From positions 29,424,001-29,488,000 of the forward strand of contig NC_083697.1 of assembly GCF_033118175.1 (NCBI RefSeq): DNA of 64,000 nt, in the 5' to 3' direction. The stretch is from Dama dama. Taxonomy: Eukaryota; Chordata; Mammalia; Artiodactyla; Cervidae. Both the position numbers and the translations under genes were made by a program. The notes beneath the pieces are model-generated. The model did no database searches and was not told the DNA's origin. It was given only the letters and a program-made list of their open reading frames with translations. Of this stretch, positions 36,801-50,499 are shown one piece after another; position 1 is the stretch's first letter; each line of letters opens with the position of its first letter.

Positions 36801-39461
36801 ATTTCTCTACTGATTACACGTAAATTTACCCTGCTTTCTGGAAAGCTGGAGAATTTTTGTTTGCTATTGGACATTTTGCAGTCTTTATCATGGGTGCTAT
36901 ATCCCTACAAATATACTTGAACTTTGTTCTAGGATGCAGTTACATCACTTGATAGCAGTTTAATATTTCAAGATCTGCTTTTAAATTTTGTTATGCACGA
37001 CCAAAACTGCTTTTCATTTAGGGCTGATTTTGCCCTCGCTGGCCAGGCTATACTTTGTTAAGTGTCCTCCCAGACGTTTCTTGAGCTATGAGGGTTTTTT
37101 CTACTCTTGGAGGTGGATACACAGACTATTTCCATGTCTGAGTGAACTCCTGAGAGGTTCCTCTGCTCCCTCAGGATAGTTCTTTCTTTGGTTTTGAGTA
37201 GTTTCCTTGCTGGCAAGTTTTGTTTGGTATTCTGCTGAAGATGAACCATCCTCCTCGGTTCTCCATGGCTCCTCTTCTGTACAGCCCTCTCTGCTTCAGC
37301 ACCGTGCCTGGTGACCTCATGATGCCTCAGCCTCTGGTACTCCCATCTCCATCTCCTGAACTCTGGGAAACCAGTGACTCCACCTGGGTCACCCTTTCCC
37401 CTCTGGTGGCCTGGAAACTCTCTCCAGGTGGTAAGCTGGGAAAATTACGGGACTGACCTTACTGTCTCCCCTCTCAGTGCTGATATTCCTGAATGGCCTC
37501 ATGTCTAGTATCTGAAAATGGTTGCTTCATATATACTGTCTATTTTGTTTAGCTGTACTGGATCATAACTACTCCACTTGGTGAGAAAGTGAAGGCCCAG
37601 TACCTGTCTTTTTAAAATTCTACATGGCAAATGCGTATACTGCACTTCTGCTACATACTCAAGTTTAGTAATCATCTCAGGGACAAGTGTCCGTGCAATT
37701 CTTTGATTTGCTGCTGAAATAGTCAGTAGGCTCCCCCTACTTCCCAATGAAACAATAGTTGTACTTAAAAGAAAAACTAACAGATAAACTATGGTTATTC
37801 AGACTTGACCACCAGCAGACATTTTCTTGAAAGTGAATGAAGTCATTTCAAGGAAAACTCGTTGACAATGTTTGTCGACAATTAGAAATTTGTACATTGA
37901 GAAAAAAAAAATTGTACTTCGAGTAAAAAATAGAACGTTAAAAAACTTATATCCAAACCATGAGCTTGAGACCATCCCAATACATAATACTTTTCTAATT
38001 AGATCAACGGTGATATTAATGACTGTGATTGGGGGATGCTCTATAATGAAATGCATCAATACTTAGAAGATCTGTATCTAAGTAAATCAACATTTTCTAC
38101 ATGACCAATGTATGTTATAAAATCACGCATGGATAGAAGAGACATTAAAAGTGCAAGACAGGCCAAAGAACTGAGTATATTTAGCAGAGTACAAAAAGTC
38201 CACTGATATATTTTTAGATGTCACATTGCAGCTAAGCTTTAAGAAACTATCACTTGTCAAGTTTGAGGGTAGTATAAAGAATAACTCCTCTCTTTTCTAA
38301 CTACAAATCAGAGACAGAACTTTTTTCACATACAGCATGTTGCCAAAGCCAACATGATAATCTAACTGACTTCTATTACACTAGACATTAGAGTTTTGTA
38401 AGAATGTAAAGCAATACCACTTCTCTCACTAATTTTTTGTTTTTAAAAATACATCTCTTTTACATAGAAATGCTATTTATGTTGACCAGAAATGAATTTA
38501 CTATTTTAAAATGAATCAGATTCTTAATTCTACATTTTAATTTCTGACATAATAAAAATCAATAAATTTAACTAATATAAAAGCTCTTTGGGATTATCAA
38601 ATGTTTTTAAGAATATAAAGTTTCTTGAGAACAAAATGTCTAATAGTCATATGATACATAAGAGACAGAAATCTGACCGATACCCTCACCTTCCTACTGT
38701 CGCTCAAATGTCCATACATCTAATTTGTCCTTAAGATGTATTATTTTCTCCTTTAAGTAGCTTTCTAATTTGTCCTCTTGGATCCATCTCTCCATTAATT
38801 CCTTAATTCAGCCCCTCGTCATTTCTCTCCCGTACCACTGCAGTGTCCTCTTGCCCAGTCATGTAGCCATTACTTGTACACCACACTGCCAGAATAACCC
38901 TCTTAGCCCCCTAGCCTGATTATATGTTAACCACAATTGAAAGGAATTTGTAAATAGTCCCAAGCAGTTAAAATTCAAACTGCATGAGAAAGCCGTTCAG
39001 ACTGCATCTAGTCCAGTCTGTGATTCCAGCCTCATCACACAAAAACAACGACCCATGAACTATTGTCATTCAAAGCTACATGGTGTGTTCTCAGTGACAG
39101 ATCTGCCCTAGCCCGAGTCCATACTCCCTAAATGGTAGAGTTTAAATAAATGAAAACGAGTAATTGAGCCTTTCTCAAGTCATCTTTGTGACACTACATT
39201 TTTGAGTAACAGGCATTATTAAAAATATGTGACTAGACAAGAGTTACTCAAAGTCTTTCTTTCTGAGCTAGGAAGCAATTATGCAACAATACAGCTGATC
39301 AGAAATGATCTGGATGGAATGTTTAAATGGCTGAACAACAATCACCTTACAAAAACCCTGTAAAAGGTTTACATTTGCTAACCATTGCAATTAACTGAAA
39401 AGTTGTAGTAGACTGAGGTAATGAACTGCACTGTTACTAGTTATGTAACCTATCTGTAATA

Positions 39462-39600
39462 TAAGGGTGGGAGGGGGGATCGGGATGGGGAATACGTGTA
39501 ACTCTATGGCTGATTCATACCATTGTATGACAAAACCCACTGAAATGTTGTGAAGTGATTAGCCTCCAAATAATAAAAAAAATAAATAAATAAAAATAAA
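39462..39600 (+). mobile_element. Bovine-type L1 3' end, severely 5'-truncated
   Basis: ATGGGGAATACGTGTAACTC... TATGACAAAACCCACTGAAATG and GTGATTAGCCTCCAAATAATAAAA form the 3' UTR tail shared with the element at 18414. Confidence 0.85.
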
Positions 39601-41819
39601 ATAAAAAGACATAGGTAAGCAAAAAAAAAAAAAAAAAGAGTTTATGGATTTGTCTACAACATTCTTTTATAGCTGTACATTTATTTCATAATATGGCTTC
39701 TCCTGTCTGAACCGCTTTATGACTCACTAAATTGAAGGAGAAGGCATTAAGAAGAAAGAAAACCAGTAAAGCCAAAAGTAGATTTTGTGCCACATTTCCC
39801 CTAACCACATCTGACCAAAGGCCAGCATATAGAAGCACAGTTTATACGGACATCCTTTCCAGGGGGTTTATTACTGGGAATACAGAACACCATAGTTTCT
39901 AACAAAAGAAGTCCCCACAAAAGGTATCCACAGGGTAGGAATTTACAAAGGAACCATAATTCAAATGTTTCAATTTAATTAATTGCCACAACAAGTTTAT
40001 TTCTAATGTGCTATTAACATAAACCAGCAAGTTTTCTTACATCTTGAAGTCCATGATAAAAGTTAGCTTTTTCTTTGATATGACTCTGAATTCAACTACC
40101 TAATATAGTATCAAATATGCCAACAAAACATGAAAATTAATTAAATGATATCTTTTCTATAATGACATGCCTACTTATTATCTTTGTTAACTGACATATG
40201 ATGTGAAAAGTAGAACACAGTCTTTTTTTTTTTTTCTTTTCCGTTAAAGAAACCTGTATGGTTTATTTTGAAAACTGATTAAATCTCAACTGTTTCTAAG
40301 TCATCCCTATCTCACATATTTAAGTACAACTTCCTGTTTTACTGGAATTGTTTGAAAGAATTTTTATTTGCAGCATTTTAGAATCACTAAAAACATTTTT
40401 TCCTCTTAAATTGAATGTCTAAAATTTTCTCACTATGAATTTACTGAAACTTTACAGATTTTTGATTTAATGGGTGGATTTGGACAATGAAAATGAAACA
40501 TGTAAGCGTAAACCAAAGGAAAAAAAGCAGTTTTAGGTATTTGGTTCAAAGGTTCCTGGAGGACACGTCTCAAGATGTATGCTAGAAATCTTAATTAGTT
40601 GAAATTTGTAACTGTTCACACTCCTTGTTATACTTGTAACTAATAATTTTTTTTCAATTTTAAATAGTGTTTCAAGTAATCTATTTACAGAGATATAACA
40701 GATTAAAGATTCAATCTCTATCAATCTCTGTATAGGATATCAAAAATACAACAAATAATAATAATATTTCATTCATGAATGGCTGAATGTCACAGAAAAT
40801 TTCTCAGAAGCCAGAGCAATATATAAGCACAGATTTATAGTGTTAAGGGAATACATTGGAACCCATATTTCCTCTGAGTTTTTCTGCCCATCCTTGGTGG
40901 TCCTAGGTTAAAGAAACACCATACTCATTGCAAAAGTGACAAAATCAAGGCATGAGCAAAGAAAGGGAATCTTCTCTTATGAGAATCTCAATTTATACTG
41001 AGATGCTCAATCTTCCTTTTCAGCCTTGTTCTGGGTGAAACAGAAGAGTAGAAATATTACTTCTTGAGATTTCCTAAACTAAAAGCATTTACTTGGTTGC
41101 TGGACCTACACAGGGCCAACCTTAAAAACTGCCAAAAAACTGCAAGCCAAAAATTTAGTTTAAAGTAATCCCAGGTGGAAATTCAACTTCCTGGCAGAAG
41201 CAGACTTAAATCTTTTTTCTTTTTTTAAGCAAACTACATTAAAATGAGGTCTCAGTGGAGTTATATAGAGTTCCATGTTACATCAGATACAATGAAAAAA
41301 ATATTGAAAGAACAAAAGTCTTAAGGAATAAGGCCAGCAATCCACATATTACTATTTTCAGAAAAAAATATAAATAAGTGTCAATATAATTAAAGACATT
41401 TTAATAAGAAAATGAGGTTGTAAAGAAATCAAAGACTATTAAGATGTGCCCGGCTGTGGTCAAACACCCAAATGGAACTCTAAGAAATGAAAAATCTAAT
41501 TGCATGTGATAACTGAAATTAAAAACTCAAAGAAGATTCAAAGATAGCTGAGAAAAGCTGAAGAATCTGTTATCCAAAAGATAAATCTGAAGAAATTAAG
41601 TAGAAAGAAGCAAGAGGAACAAAGTGAGGGCAGGTCTGAAAGAGATACACAGAGAATGAGAAGGTCATACATGTGCTTAATCAGGTTGCAGGAGATAACT
41701 GGAGGAACAGAGAAGAGGGAAGACCCTCAAAGGCATCAGTGCTTTGTCAGATTATGAAAAGACAGGGAATCTCAGATCTAAGAAGCTCAAATAATTACAC
41801 ACAACATAAATTAAAAAGG

Positions 41820-42300
41820 TCATGTCTAGACACATCAGAATAAAACTGAAGAAATTCATACAACAAGAAGGTCTTAACAGTTGGTTATTGAGAAAAATAG
41901 ACTCAAAACAGACAAACGGCTGTTAAGTAGCCAACTTCTCAACAGCAAAATGGATGTGAAATGTCAGTAGAATAATATTTTCAAGGACTGACAAAAAATA
42001 ACTGAACATCTCTATCCAGTGAGACTATCTTCAACAATGATGCCAATCTGACATTTTTGCACAAATTGAAACTGAGATGGTTTATTACCAACAGAGCTCA
42101 TTAAAGAGGACCTTTAAAGATATATATACTAAACAGGAGGAAAAAATGATAGGGAGAGAGTTTAAGATGCAAGAAAGAATGGCATACAAAGAAAATTATA
42201 AATCAATGGTTTAAGTTAAACAAATATTGATTCTATAAACATCAAAAATGTGGAAAAACTAAGAAAGAAAAATCATCCTGAAAAGTTGGAAAGGAGATGA
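41820..42300 (+). mobile_element. Old L1M-type 3' region
   Basis: GGTTTATTACCAACAGAGCTC... AAGATGCAAGAAAGAATGGCATACAAAG matches old L1 sequence as I remember it. Confidence 0.5.
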
Positions 42301-42579
42301 TTACAGTTAAAACATTATAAATGGTGCTTTTATTTTTCAGTGCAAAGATAATAAATATAATATTTAATAGCTAAAAGTAATTATTAATAATTTACTTGTT
42401 AAGTATATATCTAGAAATTTCTAGAATATTATGAAAGAATAAAGTAGCATGCAAATAAAATGAGAGGGACTCAAGCCAAAAACAAGCAAAAAAAGATGAA
42501 AGAAAAGAGAAACATGAAAAAACTGGAACAAAATGAAAGCAATAAATAAGATGGTAAAGTTGAATCCATATGCATCAGA

Positions 42580-42700
42580 TATAAATATATAAATATATCA
42601 ATTATCAATATAAATATATTATTATATATTAAATTATATATTATATATTAAGTGTTTATTTAAATATATTTAATATATATTTAATATTATATATTAAAAG
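42580..42700. repeat. AT-rich low-complexity tract
   Basis: Tandemly varying ATATATTTAAT motifs with short inverted repeats. Confidence 0.9.
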
Positions 42701-43054
42701 ACTATGATTCTAACACTGGGTTTTAAAATCCAGCTAGGCACCATTTAGGAAATATACACTGAGTATGTAAAGATAGAGCACATATATAAAGATAGCGCAA
42801 AATAAAAGAATGTAAAAAGTTTTACCATATAGATAACAAATTTGGTCTAATGGCCATAAATTAAGTGCATACCAAATATAGAGATAAGCTTTCTTTTTGA
42901 GCACACATGGATTTTTCTAAAAAATTAGTCAAATACAAGACCCTAAATAGAACTCAATAAATTTAAAACTACCTGAATAATAGAGACCATATTTTCTGAT
43001 GACACAATTTAGAAGTGAATGACAGAAGATAAATTAAACTTGTGGACACAGAAG

Positions 43055-43320
43055 GGAAAGAAGACGGGGGGACATGAACTGAGAGAATAGCACTGAAATA
43101 TATACATTACCATGTGTAAAATAAAGAGCTAGTAGAAAGTTGCTATATAACACAGGGAGCTCAACTCCGTGCTCTGTGACAACCTAGAGAGGCGGGATGG
43201 AGTGGGGGCAGTGGGAGGGAGGTTCAGGCAGGACAGGACATATGTATGCTTATGACTGGTTGACGCTGAATGGCAGAAACCAACACAGTGTAAAGCAACT
43301 ATCCTCTAACAGAAAAAGTA
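43055..43320 (+). mobile_element. Artiodactyl L1 3' end
   Basis: CACAGGGAGCTCAACTCCGTGC, AGTGGGAGGGAGGTTCAGG and GGCAGAAACCAACACAGTGTAAAGCAACTATCCTC follow the L1 3' UTR order. Confidence 0.75.
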
Positions 43321-43387
43321 CTAATAATTCCTGCCAAATATAAATCACATGTTTTAAGAAATTAAGTGGCTGCTACCTGATCATCAG

Positions 43388-43608
43388 GGCTCCCTGGTGG
43401 TTCAGATGGTAAAGCATCCATGTGCAGTGTGGGAGACCTGGGTTCGATCCCTGGGTTGGGAAGCTAACCTGGAGAAGGAAATGGCAATGCACTCCTGTAC
43501 CCTTGCCTGGAAAATCCCATGGACAGAGGAGACTGGTAGGCTACAGTCCACGGGGTCACAAAGAGTCAGACACGACTGAGCAACTTTACTTTCACTTCTG
43601 TTTGCAAT
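43388..43608 (+). mobile_element. Bov-tA-type SINE
   Basis: AGGGCTCCCTGGTGGTTCAG head through AAGAGTCAGACACGACTGAGCAAC and a TTCAC-rich tail. Confidence 0.94.
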
Positions 43609-43629
43609 ACTTCTAAATAAATCAAAATA

Positions 43630-45060
43630 AGATTAGAAAACATATGGGACTGAATAATAATGAAAAGCATTATGAGAACCTGTTGGGTAAAAATGAAGAA
43701 GTACTTGAAGAGAAATTATAGCCTTAAATGTCTTCATAGAAAGGAAAAATATAAAGATTACATATCCATGAGCTAAGTATTTTTAAAACGGAATGAAATA
43801 GAAAAAAGAAATATTACGTATAATACAAAAATAACTAAAATAGAAAAATATAGAATGGAAAATAATTTTTAAATTTAAAAGATTTTTCCTTTCCTTTGAA
43901 AGGGAAATAAAATTGACAAACTTTTGGGAAGATTAATTGATATAAAACAAAAGGAGACAAACATCGATAAACGATCCTAGAAATAAAGAGAGCACACTGT
44001 TTTATATAGAGCGGCACTTAAAAATAAAGGATTGTTATGAACAATTTTTTAATGGTAAGCTTTGAAAACAGTGAAATCAGCAAATTCTCAGAAAAATAAA
44101 ACAACAAAAATGACTCAAATAGAAAACCTGAATGACTGCAGAACCCTTAAATATATTCAACTGAAACATTCGAAGAACAGATAATTAATTCATAATGGAA
44201 AAAAATAATCTGGCGTCCAACCTCACATTGCACACAGAATTAATTCCAGATGGAGATGGATGTCAGATTTAATGAGAAAGTCAAAAGTTTCCAGTTTTCA
44301 GAAGATATCTGTATGACCTAAGAGGTAAAGATTTCTTAGACAGGATATAATAAATAGTAAGCTAAAAGAAAAATACTGATACACTTAACTGTAATAAGAG
44401 TTTGTTTATCAAAACTCTCAAAAAGGAAGTTAAAAACTTAAAACTCCCAAACTCAAACTCCGAGGAGATATTTGTAAACTATATAACCAAATATTTTTAA
44501 AGTATCCAATAAACCAAAAGACAAAATGAGTAAAAGACATGAAGAAGCATTTCGTAGAACAAAATTAGAGATTGAAATCTATGAATATATGCATGTGCAA
44601 ATATATGAGAAAATGCTAATTAGTAACCAGGATATGCAAGTTAAATCTATGATAAAATACACTTTCACATTCATTAAATTGAAAATTAAAAACTCTGAGT
44701 GTACCAAGCATTGAAGAGGATCAGGAAGCATTGAGAACTCACATTTCTATCAGGTAAGTTGGTACAACTGCCCTGGGGAGACAATCTGCATTACCTTTTA
44801 TATGCATAAATCCTATTAGCACAACTTTCTTCCAGCACATATGGCCCCAAACTAAAACTTGTGGACCAGCAGACTTGTACAAAATAATATTCATAGAACA
44901 TTTTAATTGCATTTATTAAACAAAACCTGAACCCCAAACCTCTGCAAATAGTCACTATTTATTAATATGTGGACAATACAATTGATAGATAAATTGAGGT
45001 GCATTCCAACTATTTCAAACAACAGAGGAGAGATACTGATTTAAATTTCACAAAGCCACT
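43630..45060 (+). mobile_element. Old L1 ORF2 and 3' region with internal gaps
   Basis: Translated pieces such as YEKMLISNQDMQVKSMIKY (44526-44714) and the segment near 43900 (ATTGACAAACTTTTGGGAAG) are old ORF2. The 3' part (CATTTATTAAACAAAACCTG) is UTR-like. Confidence 0.6.
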
Positions 45061-45130
45061 CTTTTTAATTCTTTGAGTGATGCTTAATTATCCATCAATA
45101 AAGATTATATTCATTAGACAATTAGTTCAG

Positions 45131-45290
45131 ATCAGTGGTTCTTAAACTTCAGAGTTCACTAGCCACAGGGGATCTCATTTAATGTTCATTTCTACAGCCG
45201 CTGCTATTCTTTCATGACTCACTTCCAGAGATTTTACTCATTGGAACTAGAAGGAGCCAGGTATCTCTCATTCTGGCCAGCCCCCTCTGC
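45131..45290. mobile_element. Possible hAT-Charlie MITE fragment
   Basis: ATCAGTGGTTCTTAAACTTCAGAG is a typical MITE end. The other end is not clear. Confidence 0.4.
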
Positions 45291-46129
45291 ACTACTCTGA
45301 ACAGTCTGATAGAGATGGAGAGAGAGCCACAGAGAATAATGATGTCCTGCTAGTACACAAAGTTGGATCAATATAGGAAGGCTCCCTTAATGAAACAATT
45401 TGAAAAGATTCCCTTTACTTCATAAAACCAGTACATTTAATTTAACATTTGTAACTTCTTACCAAAAAAAAAAATTAATAAATAAACTTTGAAAACTACA
45501 AATACTTAAGAAACCAGGAGTGTGCTTCCAATTCATTCATCATATTAGAGAAAGCCCAAACACATCAAATTGTGAAAATGAACAATTAGAACCATGAAAA
45601 AACAGAATTCCTGCTTGCTTCTAGCGTACTTATCCTTTTGTCCAGATTTACCACATGTGTCTAGGGAGAAAATCACGCTGTTATTTGACAAGCTATAGAA
45701 ACAGAAACTCTCTGATCTCCTCCTTTCTATTCCCTGAAGGTACTTTTTTCTGAGCTAGCCCAAAGCCTTGAGGCCCTCACCTGCTGATTGGCTTGGGGCC
45801 ACCCAAGGAGTAGGTGTAAATTCCAAAATAAATGAAGCTACTTTTTGTTATCAGCCTTAGTGACTTAAATCAATTCTTCTTTTCCTGTTTCTTCCTACTT
45901 CAATTCCCACCTGTTTTCCTGTTTCCTGAACTCTAACCCCTCCTAGATTTTTTACTTTTTACCTGATATTTGACTCACTTCTTTCCTTGACACTCTTTCA
46001 GCCTTGCACTTTTCATTCACATCTCTGATTTGTCTTTCTAGCCCAATCAATAACACCTTGGCCTCTATTTGCAGTCCTAGAGTCCCTGCCTCTCTCCCCC
46101 AGTCTCAGATGTGGCCTCCCCTCTCCTCC

Positions 46130-46210
46130 TCCCTTATTTCCCCTCTCTACTTTTGTCTTTTTCCCTCTCTCTATTTCTCCCTCCCTCCCTTCCTTTCCTT
46201 CTTCCTCTCA
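46130..46210. repeat. CT-rich low-complexity tract
   Basis: CTCCCTCCCTCCCTTCCTTTCC and similar pyrimidine runs. Confidence 0.9.
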
Positions 46211-46237
46211 TTTAATTAATACACAGAAAAGTAATAA

Positions 46238-46345
46238 AACCAGCTTATGTTTATTGAGCATAGACTGTTTGCCAGGAGCTCTTGTAAGCCCCGTAAATAT
46301 ATTAAATAATTGACTCATCACAATAATATCAGGTAGACAGTATTA
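46238..46345 (-). repeat. MIR SINE
   Basis: TTTATTGAGCATAGACTGTTTGCCAGGAGCTC and GACTCATCACAATAATATCAGGTAGACAGTATTATT match MIR in reverse. Confidence 0.7.
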
Positions 46346-46881
46346 TTAAGTCAGCTCTTCCCTATGCCTATTATCCTGGGCTCAGAGGCATGTAATAGGG
46401 TTTCTGTGGGAAATATATTTATTTAATATCTGCTTAATTGACAATAGTAAGTTTCCCGTTTAAACATTTACCTTACACAGAAAATCTGGGGGAGAAACTC
46501 AACATGAGTTTATGATTCCTAAACATCATTTTATAGTTTTGAACTACTCAAGTTTTCTAAGAGACACAGCATACAACAAACCAGAGTATAAGACATAAGA
46601 CATGGTATTTGACATAAAGGGCTAAGATAATACGAAGAAGAAAAGAGTCAGTAGACAATACAGAGGAAACACGACTTTTCATGCCAGATGATGTCCCCAA
46701 CCCCATCCCACAGTAAGAATGGCAGTAAAATGCTATATTATTACATACAAAATGGACATGTGGAAGCTCCATGAATGCTACCTACAGGGTGATTAGGTCT
46801 AGCTGCACAGTGCATGCACTGAACTATGTCCTTCTTCAAAAGCCACCACCTCTCAAAGATGCACAACTTTACTTTTTATCA

Positions 46882-46953
46882 ATCTCTTAGAATGTGCTTA
46901 CTTTTGTTCATCTCTTAGAATGTGCTTACTTTGCTTTTGTTCATCTCTTAGAA
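46882..46953. repeat. Short tandem repeat, 2.5 copies of a 28-34 bp unit
   Basis: ATCTCTTAGAATGTGCTTAC occurs at 46881 and 46914, and ATCTCTTAGAA again near 46943, separated by TTTTGTTC-type spacers. Confidence 0.85.
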
Positions 46954-46997
46954 CTACAGATATGTATAGGAGATAACTCAGGATATTTAGCCAAGAA

Positions 46998-46998
<1 letters not shown>

Positions 46999-47032
<34 letters not shown>
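46999..47032 (+). repeat. (CA)n microsatellite
   Basis: About 17 CA dinucleotides. Confidence 0.98.
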
Positions 47033-47033
<1 letters not shown>

Positions 47034-47211
47034 CTTTGTAAATATATGTATCTGTCTACGTGTATGTGTGTGCTGGGCATATGCATGCCAGTTGACATCA
47101 CGCCCCATTACTCCTAAATATTTCCTAATAGGGACATTCTCTTGCATGTCATCTCACAATTTAAAACTCTGAGAAGTGAACATTGGGCAATGCTGCTATC
47201 TACTACCCGTG

Positions 47212-47410
47212 TGCTCAGTCACTTAGTCATGTCTGACTCTTTGTGACACCATGGACTGTAGCCGTCCAGGCTCCTCTGTCCATGGGATTTTACCAGGTAA
47301 AAATACTGGAGTGGGTTGCCAGTGCCTACTCCAGGGGATCTTCCCAACTCAGGGATCAAACCCGCGTCTCCTACTTTGGCAGGTGCATTCTTCACCACCG
47401 AGCCACCCAT
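47212..47410 (-). mobile_element. Bov-tA-type SINE
   Basis: The complement of the family: GCTCAGTCACTTAGTCATG through ACCACCGAGCCACCC. It sits at the edge of the L1 that follows. Confidence 0.93.
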
Positions 47411-49612
47411 CCTTTCTCCATTGTATGTTCTTTGCTCCTTACCATAAATTAACTGTCCATATACATGTAGGTTTATTTCTGAGGTCTCAATTCTGTTTTT
47501 TCGATCTGTGCCTATTTTGAGCCAGAACCACACTGACTTTATTATTAGAGCTTTGTAATATAGTTTGATGTCAGCAAATGTAATATGTCTAGCTTTGTTT
47601 TTCTTTCTCAGTATTGTTTGAACTATATCTGGAATGTTTAGTGGCTCCATCCAAATTTTAGAATTATTTGTTCTAGTTCTGTGAAATATATCATTTGGCA
47701 CTTTAATAGGGATGATAATGCATCTGTAGATTGCTTTGGGTAGTACAGACATTTTTATGAAATTATTTCAATCCGTAAGTAAAGAACACAGTTTCATATA
47801 TTTGTGTCTCCTTAATTTCCTTCATTAGTGTCTTACAGTTTTCAGTGTACAGGTCTTTCACCTCCTTGGTTAAATTTAAAATATTGAGTATTTTATTCTT
47901 ATGATGAAATTGTAAATGGGATGGTTTTCTTAATTTTTCTGATAGTTCTTTATTAGTGTATAGAAACACCACAGATAAATGTACGTTGATTACATATCTT
48001 GGAAATTTGCTGAATTAATTAATTAGTTCTAGCAGTTTTTTGGTGGAGTTTTTAGGGTTTTCTACATACAGCATTATGTGATCAATAAGTGTGACAGTCT
48101 TACTTCTCCCTTTCTTATTTGAATAACTTCTTTTTCTTGCCTAAATCTGAGGCCAGAATTTCCAAAACTATGTTGAATAAAAGTGGCAAGAGAGGCATAC
48201 TTATCTTGTTCCTAATCTTAGAGGGAAAGGGTTCAGATTTTCACCGTTGAGTGTGATGCTACTAAAAGTTTATCATGTATGACTTTTATTATATTGAGGT
48301 ATGCTCTCTCTCAACACATTTTGTTTAGAATTTTTATCATAAATATATTTTGAGCTTTGTCAACTGGTTTTTCTGAACGTATTGAAATGATCATATAAAT
48401 CTAACCTTCATTTTGTTAATGTAACGTGTCATGTTGGATAATTTGGATATTGGATCAGAGAGACACTGGACCATCTTTGCATTTCTGGAATAAATCCCTC
48501 TTGATCATGGTGTATCATCCTTTTAATGTATTGTTGGATTAATTTTGCTAATGTTTTGTTGATGATTTTTGCATCCATATTCATTAAGGATATTGGCCTG
48601 TAATTTTCTCTTTTTTTGTGGTGTCATTGTCTGGTTTTGGTGTCAGGGTAATGCTGGCTTTGTAAATTGTCTTTTGAAGGTTTCCTGCCCCTAAAATTTT
48701 TTAGAGGAGTTCAAAATGGATAAGTACAAAATCTTCTTTCAGTGTTTTACAAAATTCGTCAGTATTGGTGATTTTGGTGAAACATATCGGTCCTGGGCTT
48801 TTAAACATAGTTTCAACTTCCTTACTAGTAATCAGTCTATTTAGATTTTCTATTTCTTTCTGATTTAGCCTTAAAAGATTGTATGTTTCTAGGAATTTAT
48901 CCATTTCTTTTGAGTTGTTCAATTTCTTGGCATATAATTGTGGTAGCCTCATGATCCTTTGTGGATCTTCTAACTTCTCTTTCATTTCTGATTTTATTTA
49001 TATGAGGTCTTTTTCTCTTTCCTGGTTAGTCTATCTAATATTTGTTGTTTTTGCTTATTATTTCAAAGAACTAGTTCTTTGTTTCATTGATCTTTTCTAT
49101 TGCTTTTTTTCTCTAATATATTTCTCTGATATTATTTTCTTCCTTCTACTAATTTTGGGTTTTATATGCTTTTTTTTTATTCCTTTTGTAGAGTTAGATT
49201 GTTTATTGGGGATTCTTCTTGCTTCCTGATGTAGGCCTATATTGCTGTGGACTTCCTTCTTAGAGGCATTTTTGTTGCATCCCATAGATTTTGATATATT
49301 CTATTTCTGTTTTCATTTATCTCTAGGATACATGTCATAATCTTCTTTGATATCTTTGATGATCCACTGATTGTTCAATAGCATGCTGTTTACACTCCAC
49401 GTTTTTGTGTTTTTTTTCCTCATGACTGATTTCTAGTTTCCTACCATTATGATTAGAGAAGATGCTTGATATGATTTCATTCTACTTTAACTTATAAACT
49501 TTATGACCTAACATGTAATCTATTCTTGAGACTGTTTTATGTGCTCTTGAAAAAAAATGCTAATTCTGATGCTTTTGAAAGGAATGTTGAATATATATAT
49601 CTACTAAGTCTT
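47411..49612 (-). mobile_element. Old L1 LINE, ORF2
   Basis: On minus, successive broken frames give ORF2 segments in order. These include EIENLNRLITSKEVETMFKS (48985-48701), a KVKDLYTENCKTLMKEI segment (47972-47763) and MSVLPKAIYRCIIIPIKV (47752 onward). The frame is interrupted repeatedly, so it is inactive. Confidence 0.88.
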
Positions 49613-50215
49613 GCTGGGGTACAGCCCAATGGCCATAGCACACTGGTGGGCAGAGAGAGCTCTGGCCTGGCTTCAAGGCTCAGCTGAGGCATAGGAGTAG
49701 GTGTGGCTTTTCACAGCAGGGCATGCCTGCTGTGGTGACAGGTTGGAGGGAGAATTAAAAAATGGCAACTACCAGTGACAGCATTAGGAAGGTAGCCTGA
49801 GACCACCCCCACACAAAAAAGTCTCCTGCCAGTGTCTTAGTCTCTGGGGAGCATCTCAACTGGTTCCTGCCTCCCTGGCAGATGCTTCAGATGCTTCAAG
49901 ATTAGTAAGTGGGTCCCCTCTCCTATGGACCATACGCTTTTCAATCTGGTATTTCTGTACTGGTTTTCATATCAAGTGTGTTGTGTGGGAGCCCTTTATA
50001 AGCAGGTTCTATTTCCTACAGTTCTATAGCTTTCTTGGACATATTCCCTGTTGAGCCAAGTGTACAATCCTTTTACCCTTTGTTGTTCATCCAGTTTTCA
50101 GGTCCCTTTCTTAGGGAACTATTCCAAATACAGTTGTATTAATAGATGTGCTTGATCCATGGCAAAAGGTAAATTTAGGATTTTCCTACACTGCCATCTT
50201 TACTCTTCCAAATTT
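49613..50215 (-). mobile_element. Possible 5' region of the same L1
   Basis: It is GC-richer than its surroundings and ends on plus with ACTGCCATCTT, the complement of an AAGATGGCAGT start typical of L1 5' ends. ORF1 is absent, so an internal deletion is inferred. Confidence 0.4.
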
Positions 50216-50499
50216 CAGATTTTGTAATCTTGACAGAAATATCACAATAAACTCATTCATCATTAACAAAGTGAAACTTGACTGCACCAGTAAACATTTA
50301 TAAACTTAGAAACACAATTTGTATTCTTCTACTATTTTTTTCGATATTCAAAATGCTGAAATAGTTTAGAAAGAAAGCAGCATTACATTTTAGAAACAGA
50401 AAATAATGAGGAGAAGAAATTGTCAAAAATAATTACAAAGAATATAATGAGAGTTATAAATAAGCAGTAATAAAAATTTAAAAGAATTAGAGATGAGGA

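Noticed and set aside
37220..37456. 78-codon frame rich in Pro and Ser in a GC-richer stretch at 37000-37470
   Set aside because: There is no recognisable domain, no splice-site pairing with the minus-strand gene, and it resembles old repeat sequence. I could not name a family.
46004..46219. 71-codon frame with Ser/Pro/Phe-rich end
   Set aside because: It arises from a pyrimidine-rich low-complexity tract.
2349..47032. Repeated blocks that might suggest a CRISPR array
   Set aside because: The spacing is irregular, the repeats are dispersed mobile elements or microsatellites, and the genome is a mammal's.
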